Assembly: GCA_035506435.1 (NCBI GenBank)
Contig: DATJPK010000116.1
Coordinates: forward strand, 1-6,227
DNA from: JACTUA01 sp035506435
GTDB lineage: Archaea; Halobacteriota; Methanomicrobia; Methanomicrobiales; JACTUA01
Direction: 5' to 3'
Length of the DNA stretch: 6,227 nt
This document shows, piece after piece, positions 1 to 4,696 of this stretch. Each line of letters starts with the position of its first letter. Positions within the stretch are counted from its first letter, which is position 1. Below the pieces are notes generated by a model. The model was given only the letters and a program-made list of their open reading frames with translations. It was not told the origin of the DNA and did no database searches. The position numbers and the translations under genes are program-made.

Positions 1-212
1 ATGATCCCGAGCTGGGCGACGATCTGGACCGTGGTGGAGCCGGGGAGATCGACGTAGAAGGGGGTGCCCTGGAGGTTTGCAAAGAGCGCCCCCATGAGGA
101 TCCCGGCGAGGAGCTCGCCCGAGAGGGAGGGCTGGCGGAGCCTGATGAGGAATGACCCCCCGATCTTCGCCCCAAGGAGGAGAATCGCAATCTCGAGGAG
201 ACCGAAGTTCAA
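1..212 (-). CDS. CPA2-type Na+/H+ antiporter, N-terminal part (runs off left edge)
   Basis: Cation:proton antiporter of the CPA2 (Kef/NapA-like) family, an inner-membrane exchanger for Na+ or K+ against H+. Only the first 70 codons are in the window. The translation begins MNFGLLEIAILLLGAKIGG, a first hydrophobic helix, followed by the family hallmark segment QPSLSGELLAGILMG at about residues 27-41 and the start of a further helix at VQIVAQLGI (62-70). The start is TTG at 212-210: a stop lies 12 codons upstream in frame (TAA, 248-246), no ATG or GTG lies between, and a GGCGGGTG sequence at 227-220 is a fair Shine-Dalgarno at 7 bases. The N-terminus starts where antiporters of this family normally start. 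It is transcribed away from the propeller gene. The ion specificity cannot be judged because the transport-site helices are outside the window. Confidence 0.85.
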   Translation of the reverse strand, partial: MNFGLLEIAILLLGAKIGGSFLIRLRQPSLSGELLAGILMGALFANLQGTPFYVDLPGSTTVQIVAQLGI

Positions 213-240
213 CCGAAAGCACCCGCCTTTTCCCTTTTCT

Positions 241-258
241 TCTTAAATACTTGGGGAA
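241..258 (-). promoter_or_regulatory. candidate promoter of the antiporter gene
   Basis: On the minus strand this reads CCCCAAGTATTTAAGA, a purine/A-rich BRE-like stretch followed by an AT-rich TATA-like core at about 249-242. It lies about 30 bases before the TTG start, so transcription would begin only a few bases before the gene, or within its ribosome binding site. A second AT-rich element (GATATCTTTAC, 279-269) would give a leader of about 35 bases that includes the whole Shine-Dalgarno. The sequence does not decide between them. Confidence 0.4.
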
Positions 259-476
259 AAAGGGACGTAAAGATATCTGAACGGAACCAGGCTGCTTTCC
301 GCAGGGATACGGAGAGCCAATCCCGACCTGAAGGGAAACCTGTTGGAAGAGAAAGGTTGACTCCCTGTCATTCCGCGGCGAAAACTTTATCGAGTCTCTC
401 CCTTATGTGGAAGCTGTCCCGATTCGGAATATGTCGGGTCGTTTCAGAATAACAGGAAGGTGATGGGGGTTGTAAC
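249..476. other. divergent intergenic region
   Basis: About 230 bases between the divergent antiporter and propeller genes. It holds the outward-facing promoter candidates listed separately. I see no open reading frame with a ribosome binding site, no RNA-gene cloverleaf and no long inverted repeat; a short CTGC-TTTCC-GCAG hairpin near 291-303 is too weak to call. Confidence 0.5.
379..392 (+). promoter_or_regulatory. candidate promoter of the propeller gene
   Basis: CGAAAACTTTATCG resembles the archaeal consensus of an A-rich BRE (CGAAAA) next to a TATA box (CTTTATC). Start of transcription would be expected near 412-415, giving a leader of about 62 bases. An alternative AT-rich element, GGAATATGT at 426-434, would give a leader of about 20 bases. 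The call rests on pattern alone. Confidence 0.45.
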
Positions 477-1748
477 ATGAGGATGATACATCTGATAGAA
501 ATCTGGGTAGTGGTGTTCTTTTTTACCGTAACCATTGTCATCCCGGCAGGTGCGGCGGGATCGGCGATGATGTTCAGGATGAACCCGCAGCATACCGGGG
601 ATTACGGCAGCGTTTCAGGTGGAATTCTTCCGAACGGCCTCCAGAAGTGGGTATTCCCAACGGGAACCGTCGTGGTTTCATCGCCCGCTGTTGTGGATGG
701 GGTGGTTTACATCGGAAGTGGTGATGGGAAGGTCTATGCCATCGATGCAGCTACCGGCACCCCGAAGTGGACCTTCACGACAGGAGGTTATGTTGATTCC
801 TCTCCCGCGGTCGTGAGTGGTGTGGTTTACATCGGAAGTGGTGATGGGAAGGTCTATGCCATCGATGCGGCTACCGGCGCCCAAAAGTGGACCTTTGCGA
901 CGGAAGACTCCTGTGAGCCTATGCGTGAGGCTTCCTCTCCCGTGGTGGTAAATAACGCTGTCTACGTAAAGGGATGCCATCTGGTCTATGCCATCGATGC
1001 GGCAACCGGCGCTCAAAAGTGGATATTTACGACGCAACTCTCTTGGGAGTCTTGGAATAGGTTTTCCTCCCCTGCGGTTGCAAATGGGGTAGTCTACGCA
1101 GGGGGCGGGAACAGGTTATACGCCATTGATGCGGTGACCGGCACCTTGAGGTGGGCCACCGTATTACCCATAGGGGGTCCGTCTTCCTCTCCGGCAGTGG
1201 CGGAGGGGGTTGTCTATGTGGGGGGTTATGCGAACGTCGTGGCTTTCGATGCGGCAACCGGCACTCAAAAGTGGATCTCCTGGATCGGGGTATGTTGTAT
1301 TACCCACCCTGTATATTCGTCACCTGCGGTAGTTAATGGCAGGGTCTATGCAGGGACCTTTGAAGGTAAGATCTTTGCCCTGGATAGCATGACCGGGGCC
1401 AGGAAGTGGGCCTTTAACACTGGTGCTGATGTGAGATCCTCCCCTGCGGTAGCGGATGGTGTGGTCTATGTAGGGAGCGGTGATGATAAGATCTACGCTC
1501 TCGATGCGGTAAAAGGTACCAGGAAGTGGGCTGTTAAAACTGGAGGGAGGGTGGATTCTTCCCCTGCAATTGTCGATGGTGTGGTCTACGTGGGAAGTGC
1601 TGACGGTAAGGTCTATGCGATCGAAAATGGCGTGGTCCCATCGCCAACCATTCCCGAGTTCCCACCACTATTTCCCTGTATTCTCCTATCCGCAATTCTC
1701 GCTCTCGTAATCGTGGTAAAATGGAGAGAAACCAACATTTTTATTTGA
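477..1748 (+). CDS. exported PQQ-like beta-propeller protein with PEF-type C-terminal anchor
   Basis: Predicted surface-attached beta-propeller of 423 residues. Residues 1-28 form a signal peptide (hydrophobic core WVVVFFFTVTIVIPAGA). A MFRMNPQHTG motif (32-41) typical of PQQ-repeat proteins follows. Then come eight SSPAV-x-GVVY units carrying the AxDxxTGxxxW signature of PQQ-like repeats (Pfam PF13360/PF01011 type). The eighth unit lacks its last KW strand, and an isolated QKWVF strand (56-60) precedes the first, which fits ring closure of an eight-bladed propeller. The C-terminus has IPEFP (392-396), a hydrophobic helix (398-414) and basic KWR, resembling archaeal PEF-CTERM sorting signals processed by archaeosortases. 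Nothing indicates bound PQQ or catalysis; adhesion or protein scaffolding is more likely. Blades 3-6 are the most divergent and carry the cysteines outside the anchor. The ATG at 477 follows an AAGGTGATG Shine-Dalgarno at 457-465. Base composition is less GC-rich than in neighbouring genes. Confidence 0.88.
   Translation: MRMIHLIEIWVVVFFFTVTIVIPAGAAGSAMMFRMNPQHTGDYGSVSGGILPNGLQKWVFPTGTVVVSSPAVVDGVVYIGSGDGKVYAIDAATGTPKWTFTTGGYVDSSPAVVSGVVYIGSGDGKVYAIDAATGAQKWTFATEDSCEPMREASSPVVVNNAVYVKGCHLVYAIDAATGAQKWIFTTQLSWESWNRFSSPAVANGVVYAGGGNRLYAIDAVTGTLRWATVLPIGGPSSSPAVAEGVVYVGGYANVVAFDAATGTQKWISWIGVCCITHPVYSSPAVVNGRVYAGTFEGKIFALDSMTGARKWAFNTGADVRSSPAVADGVVYVGSGDDKIYALDAVKGTRKWAVKTGGRVDSSPAIVDGVVYVGSADGKVYAIENGVVPSPTIPEFPPLFPCILLSAILALVIVVKWRETNIFI
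702..878 (+). repeat. tandem 120-bp direct repeat encoding propeller blades 1 and 2
   Basis: Bases 702-748 and 822-868 are identical over 47 bases, exactly 120 bases (40 codons) apart. After one A/G mismatch (749/869) the identity continues through GCTACCGGC to 758/878. Each copy encodes VVYIGSGDGKVYAIDAATG. The other blades share the protein motif but not this level of DNA identity, so these two look like a recent blade duplication or gene conversion. Confidence 0.9.
1737..1746 (+). terminator. candidate oligo-T terminator of the propeller gene
   Basis: ATTTTTATTT lies across the last codons and stop of the propeller gene. Archaeal RNA polymerase can terminate at T-rich runs without a hairpin, and this is the richest T run near the gene end. 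There is no stem-loop before it. Confidence 0.3.
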
Positions 1749-1888
1749 GTCTCTGTCCACGACTCTGAATCATCTTCCATCAGTATCCCGATCCAACCTG
1801 GTGTCACCGTCCACGGATCACCAAGGCATCCGGCTTGAAATCCGGTTTCTCATGAAGGTCAGCTTTCCCCGTGAACACCTCCCCACCA

Positions 1889-1900
1889 CACTTTTAAGTC
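1889..1900 (+). promoter_or_regulatory. promoter of the MBL hydrolase gene, leaderless spacing
   Basis: CACTTTTAAGTC holds a good TATA-like core (CTTTTAAG, 1891-1898). Its centre is about 28 bases before the ATG at 1923, the usual distance from an archaeal TATA box to the transcription start. No Shine-Dalgarno lies before the ATG (the bases are GAGTACCCTTC). Together these predict a message starting at or within a few bases of the start codon. Confidence 0.55.
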
Positions 1901-1922
1901 GTTTCATCTTCGAGTACCCTTC

Positions 1923-2669
1923 ATGCGCGTGGTATTCCTCGGGACGAACGGCTGGTACGACACGGAAACCGGGAACACCACCTGCACGCTCGTCGAGGCC
2001 GGGCCGTGGAGGATCCTGCTCGACGCGGGGAACGGCATTCGCAGGCTCGACGGACCTCTGGGAGACAGGGACCACCCGGTCCAGCTCTTCCTGTCCCATT
2101 TCCACCTCGACCACGTGGAAGGGCTCCATGTCCTCGGCAGGTTCGACTTCCCCGGGGGACTCAACATCTGGGGCCAGCCGGGTACCCGCGAGACCCTGGC
2201 GACCCTGGTCGCACCCCCCTTCACCGTCGCCTGGAATACCCTCCCTTACCCGGTCGAGATCCGGGATCTCCGGGAGGGGACCCATCATATTCCGTTCACG
2301 GTTACCTGCCGGTACCTCCCCCACGCATCTCCCTGTTTCGGGTACCGGTTCGAGCTCGAGGGGAAAACCATCGCGTACTGCACCGACACCGGCCCCAGCC
2401 CGGCGGTGGTCGACCTCGCCCGCGATGCCGACCTTCTCATTGCAGAGTCTGCGATGAAGCCCGGGCAGGTGGACCCTGGATGGCCGCACCTGAACCCCGG
2501 GCTCGCGATCGACCTTGCGAAGGCCGCCGGGGCAAAGCGGCTCGCCCTCACCCACTTCGATGCCTGGGCCTGGCGGACGCTCGCGGAGCGCCTCGCGATC
2601 GGGGAGGAGTACCGCGAGGCGTTCCCGGACCTCACGGTGGCGACCGACGGGCTCGTACTGGAAATCTAG
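1923..2669 (+). CDS. RNase Z-like metallo-beta-lactamase-fold hydrolase
   Basis: A 248-residue cytoplasmic protein of the metallo-beta-lactamase fold, closest in pattern to the RNase Z/ElaC/PhnP phosphodiesterase branch. Visible metal ligands are H59-x-H61-x-D63-H64 in SHFHLDHVEG, H134 in LPHASPCFGYRF, D155 in YCTDTG and H211 in LALTHF, so a two-metal (usually zinc) site appears complete. The HASPCFGYRFE ... IAYCTDTGPS ... DLLIAES ... AKAAGAKRLALTHF order follows that of RNase Z. It is shorter than typical tRNase Z, and I see no long tRNA-clamping exosite arm, so the substrate may be a small phosphodiester or another molecule. It is not the FprA-type flavodiiron protein, since no flavodoxin domain follows. 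It has its own promoter and sits upstream of the rubredoxin gene with a 91-base gap. Confidence 0.85.
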   Translation: MRVVFLGTNGWYDTETGNTTCTLVEAGPWRILLDAGNGIRRLDGPLGDRDHPVQLFLSHFHLDHVEGLHVLGRFDFPGGLNIWGQPGTRETLATLVAPPFTVAWNTLPYPVEIRDLREGTHHIPFTVTCRYLPHASPCFGYRFELEGKTIAYCTDTGPSPAVVDLARDADLLIAESAMKPGQVDPGWPHLNPGLAIDLAKAAGAKRLALTHFDAWAWRTLAERLAIGEEYREAFPDLTVATDGLVLEI

Positions 2670-2677
2670 CGAGTCAG

Positions 2678-2691
2678 GGACCGGCCGGTCC
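2678..2691. promoter_or_regulatory. 14-bp perfect palindrome upstream of the rubredoxin promoter
   Basis: GGACCGGCCGGTCC is a perfect 14-base inverted repeat located 9 bases after the MBL stop codon. Its centre is about two helical turns before the centre of the TATA box at 2703-2710. The position fits a dimeric regulator site acting on the rubredoxin/META unit. A hairpin ending the MBL transcript is the alternative, but no T run follows it. Confidence 0.4.
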
Positions 2692-2696
2692 GGCGC

Positions 2697-2710
2697 ACAA
2701 CCCATAAATA
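2697..2710 (+). promoter_or_regulatory. promoter of the rubredoxin/META unit
   Basis: ACAACCCATAAATA contains a TATA-like core CATAAATA at 2703-2710. The expected transcription start is near 2733, leaving a leader of about 28 bases that includes the strong GGAGGT ribosome binding site at 2751-2756, 4 bases before the ATG. Confidence 0.55.
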
Positions 2711-2760
2711 GAACAATACCCATCACTCTCCTTGCATATCCCATCCAATCGGAGGTTGAC

Positions 2761-3174
2761 ATGGCGAAAAAGGTGAGCAAGGCAAAGGGCGCTGCCGCGT
2801 CAAAGCGCTGGGTCTGCAGGCACTGCAACTACATCTACTCGGAGAAGATCGGTGAACCCCACAATGGGATCAAGCCGGGAACACGGTTCGAGGACCTTCC
2901 CGATACCTATGTATGCCCGGTCTGCGGGTACGCAGGGAAAGGGAAGGTGGGCAAGTGGGGTTTCGAGGAATGGAAGCCTACGAAGTACGTCTGCAAGATC
3001 TGCGGGTACATCTACGACGAGAAGCGCGGTGAGCCCCAGCACGGGATCAAGCCGGGGACGGCCTTCGCTGACCTCCCGGAGTCCTATGCCTGCCCGGTCT
3101 GTGCTATTGACACGAAGATCAACAGGGAGCATGGCCGGGTGGGGAAGATACAGTTCGAACCGCTCCTCGAGTAG
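2761..3174 (+). CDS. double rubredoxin (two tandem rubredoxin domains)
   Basis: Electron-transfer protein of 137 residues with two rubredoxin domains, each binding one iron through four cysteines. Domain 1 uses C19/C22 and C52/C55, and domain 2 uses C78/C81 and C111/C114; both keep 29 residues between the pairs. The shared core is YIYxEKxGEPxxGIKPGTxFxDLPxxYxCPVC, and both halves end with VGK-x-x-FE. A Lys-rich head (MAKKVSKAKG) precedes domain 1. The second domain has Ala in place of the usual Gly after its last Cys (CPVCA). The frame is open far upstream, but the ATG at 2761 is chosen because GGAGGT sits 4 bases before it and rubredoxin homology starts just after. In anaerobic archaea rubredoxins donate electrons to flavodiiron oxidases, rubrerythrin or superoxide reductase; no partner is visible here. 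Confidence 0.95.
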   Translation: MAKKVSKAKGAAASKRWVCRHCNYIYSEKIGEPHNGIKPGTRFEDLPDTYVCPVCGYAGKGKVGKWGFEEWKPTKYVCKICGYIYDEKRGEPQHGIKPGTAFADLPESYACPVCAIDTKINREHGRVGKIQFEPLLE

Positions 3175-3189
3175 GGTGCGGGGACGGAA

Positions 3190-4011
3190 TTGGAGAGGCT
3201 CCTCATCGGACTCGCAGTGCTCGCGGCCCTTCTCCTCGCCGGGTGCACGGCGACGGCGCCGCCCGGCCCCGGAACCGGTGGCGGGGGAGGCGCCGGGCCT
3301 GCCGGTACCTCCTGGGTGCTCGTCTCCGTGCCCGGCGTGGGAGGAAACCTGACCCCGGTGCCCGCGACCCCTGCCATTACCCTCGATTTCAGGGACGCGG
3401 CGACCCTCGGCGGATCCGGGGGGTGCAACCAGTACGGCGGTTCTTACACGACGACCGGTATCCGGATCAACATCACCCGGCTTGTGAGCACCCTGATGTA
3501 CTGCACTGACACGGGAGTGGACGAGAGGGAGTCGGCATACCTCGGGTTCCTCGGCGGTGCCAGGTTCTTCCGGATCGACGGTGATTCCCTCCGGTTCTTC
3601 GACGGGAACGGGACCGAGCTGCTCACCTTCATCCGTGCCGTCCCGGCCTCGCCCCTGCCCCTGGCGGGAACAAGGTGGGTGCTCGGTTCGATCGCCACGG
3701 GTTCGGGTGGCGTCTCTTCGGTGATCGCGGGAACGGAAATCGATGCCACTTTCGCGGCCGACGGCTCGGTTTCCGGTTCCGCGGGGTGCAACACCTACCT
3801 CTCCCTGTATACGACTGACGGGGCATCCCTCACCCTGGGCACGGTGGGGACGACGAAGAAGTACTGCGGCCAGCCCCCGGGGGTCATGGAACAGGAGCAG
3901 ACCTTTATCACGCTCCTCGGCGAGGTCCGCTCGTACACCTTCGATGGTGACCAGCTGGTTCTCATGGACGCGGGCGGGAACGAGCTCCTCCGGTTCGGTG
4001 CCGGTCCCTGA
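3190..4011 (+). CDS. lipoprotein with two META (HslJ-like) domains
   Basis: A 273-residue secreted lipoprotein. The signal peptide ends in a lipobox LLAGC with Cys19 as the lipidated residue. A Gly/Pro-rich linker (about 23-38, including a run of Gly) is followed by two META domains of the HslJ type (Pfam PF03724). Domain 1 spans about 39-149 (GTSWVL, GGSGGCNQYGGSY, C105, FFDGNGTELLTF), and domain 2 about 159-271 (GTRWVL, GSAGCNTY, C226, LMDAGGNELLRF). Each domain has a GCN motif and one later Cys (C79/C105, C200/C226), a possible disulfide pair outside the cell. META-domain proteins are linked to heat or novobiocin tolerance (HslJ) in bacteria; the role here is unknown. The TTG at 3190 is the start that places the signal peptide correctly, with GGTG at 3176-3179 upstream. 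The gap of 15 bases after the rubredoxin stop suggests one transcript. Confidence 0.85.
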   Translation: MERLLIGLAVLAALLLAGCTATAPPGPGTGGGGGAGPAGTSWVLVSVPGVGGNLTPVPATPAITLDFRDAATLGGSGGCNQYGGSYTTTGIRINITRLVSTLMYCTDTGVDERESAYLGFLGGARFFRIDGDSLRFFDGNGTELLTFIRAVPASPLPLAGTRWVLGSIATGSGGVSSVIAGTEIDATFAADGSVSGSAGCNTYLSLYTTDGASLTLGTVGTTKKYCGQPPGVMEQEQTFITLLGEVRSYTFDGDQLVLMDAGGNELLRFGAGP

Positions 4012-4018
4012 GAAGCGA

Positions 4019-4071
4019 ACAAAATCCTGCGGTGCGTGCGGGTTCAGGAAGGGCGGCGGGGCGATCCCGCC
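4019..4071 (-). terminator. candidate terminator of the minus-strand repeat gene
   Basis: In the 67-base gap between convergent genes a GGCGGG-GCGAT-CCCGCC hairpin (4055-4071) lies just past the minus-strand stop. Further on, the minus strand reads GGATTTTGTTC (about 4028-4018), a short T-rich run. Hairpin and T run are about 30 bases apart, so this is not a classical intrinsic terminator, though archaeal termination mainly needs the T run. No equivalent T run follows the META gene on the plus strand. Confidence 0.3.
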
Positions 4072-4078
4072 TCATGCC

Positions 4079-4627
4079 CTACCCGACGAGGAACACGAAC
4101 TGGAGAAATGCGTCGAAGTTCCGCAGCACCGACGGGTCCATCTGTTCGAAGACGAACGTGCGCTTTATCTCGCCGAAGTGGCCGCCCGGCCGCTCGTAGA
4201 TGGCCGGCTTCTCCCGGTCGAAGGCGAACATCCTCCTGACCGGCCCGTGGCCGCCACCCTCTCCCTCGACTATCCCCTCGGGCTCGAAGAGGAAGCCCCG
4301 GAGGAGCGTCCCGTACTTGCCCCCGTCCCGCTCGAGGATCCGGTGCTCACCCGGGTCGAAGAGGTAGGTGGACTTCCGCTTGCCATACGGGGAGAGGTCG
4401 GCCTCGACCGCGTGGTCGGTCTCGAAGGTGACCGTCCGGACGACCTTCCCCTCCTTCCCGCCCTTCCGCTCTGTGAGGGTCTTTCCGTCGCTCTCGTACC
4501 AGAGGGACCGCTTCACCCTCCCGAGCTTGTCCCCCTCATGCTCCGTGATCCCGTCGCTTTCGTACACGAAGGTCCGGAGCACCTTCCCGAAATTCCCCTC
4601 GCGTTCGACGATTCTTCCCCGTATCAT
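4079..4627 (-). CDS. unrecognised protein of seven short repeats (46-residue double repeat)
   Basis: Hypothetical protein of 182 residues; I recognise no family. It is almost entirely repeats. A landmark glycine recurs at residues 14, 36, 60, 82, 106, 128 and 152, spaced 22, 24, 22, 24, 22, 24. Odd repeats read hERxGGxxGxhhRTFhFExDG (h is hydrophobic; clear at 7-26, 52-72, 98-118, 144-164); even repeats are looser. The alternation of strand-like RTFVYE segments with Gly/Asp turns suggests a beta-meander or beta-solenoid. There is no signal peptide, membrane helix or Cys, so it is probably cytoplasmic. A distinct tail (FDAFLQFVFLVG) ends it. The ATG at 4627 is preferred because GGGTG (4640-4636) lies 8 bases upstream; an in-frame GTG at 4636 would add three residues but overlaps that site. 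It lies 54 bases after ygiQ on the same strand. It vaguely recalls MORN or YwqK-type repeats but lacks their signatures. Confidence 0.75.
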   Translation of the reverse strand: MIRGRIVEREGNFGKVLRTFVYESDGITEHEGDKLGRVKRSLWYESDGKTLTERKGGKEGKVVRTVTFETDHAVEADLSPYGKRKSTYLFDPGEHRILERDGGKYGTLLRGFLFEPEGIVEGEGGGHGPVRRMFAFDREKPAIYERPGGHFGEIKRTFVFEQMDPSVLRNFDAFLQFVFLVG

Positions 4628-4639
4628 GGCCGCCACACC

Positions 4640-4655
4640 CGGCGCTGCTGCGCCG
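4640..4655 (-). promoter_or_regulatory. GC hairpin abutting the ribosome binding site of the repeat gene
   Basis: On the minus strand CGGCGC-AGCA-GCGCCG forms a 6-bp all-GC stem with a 4-base loop. Its last base is the first G of the GGGTG Shine-Dalgarno, so folding in the leader could affect ribosome access. It applies whether the gene is read from ygiQ or from its own promoter farther upstream. Confidence 0.4.
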
Positions 4656-4674
4656 TTTCCTTTTGAACTATTTT

Positions 4675-4696
4675 GTGACGGTCACGGTAAATATCT
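4675..4696 (-). promoter_or_regulatory. candidate internal promoter with short palindrome before the repeat gene
   Basis: The minus strand reads AGATATTTACC (4696-4686), a TATA-like element overlapping the end of the ygiQ-type gene. It is followed directly by the palindrome GTGAC-C-GTCAC (4685-4675), which spans the stop codon. Transcription from here would start near 4665 and give a leader of about 38 bases. The gene may therefore have its own regulated promoter as well as readthrough from ygiQ. Confidence 0.3.

Noticed and set aside
64..246. Small plus-strand frame at the left edge
   Set aside because: It lies opposite the antiporter N-terminus, whose CPA2 motif is clear; the plus-strand product is Arg/Pro-rich without features.
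702..878. CRISPR-like or mobile repeat
   Set aside because: The repeats are in frame, 120 bases apart and encode propeller blades, with coding sequence as the spacer.
477..1748. PQQ-dependent alcohol dehydrogenase
   Set aside because: The blade motif is shared, but the protein is short, has a surface anchor, and the PQQ-contacting and active-site features of quinoprotein dehydrogenases are not seen.
1801..1880. A complete tRNA-Ser gene
   Set aside because: Only an anticodon-arm-like stretch is present; no T arm (GGTTCGAATCC type) or pairing acceptor stem flanks it.
2515..2760. Extension of the rubredoxin frame upstream into the MBL gene
   Set aside because: The extra residues are Ser/Arg/Pro-rich shadow sequence; the ATG at 2761 has a strong GGAGGT site and begins just before the rubredoxin homology.
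1818..2828. 336-codon open frame on the minus strand across the MBL gene
   Set aside because: It is the antisense shadow of a GC-rich gene; it is rich in Arg/Pro/Gly, lacks a domain pattern, and the plus strand has a complete catalytic motif set and promoter.
3743..4666. 307-codon plus-strand frame across the end of the META gene and the repeat gene
   Set aside because: It overlaps two better supported genes on opposite strands; its apparent regularity after about 4100 is the mirror of the minus-strand repeats.
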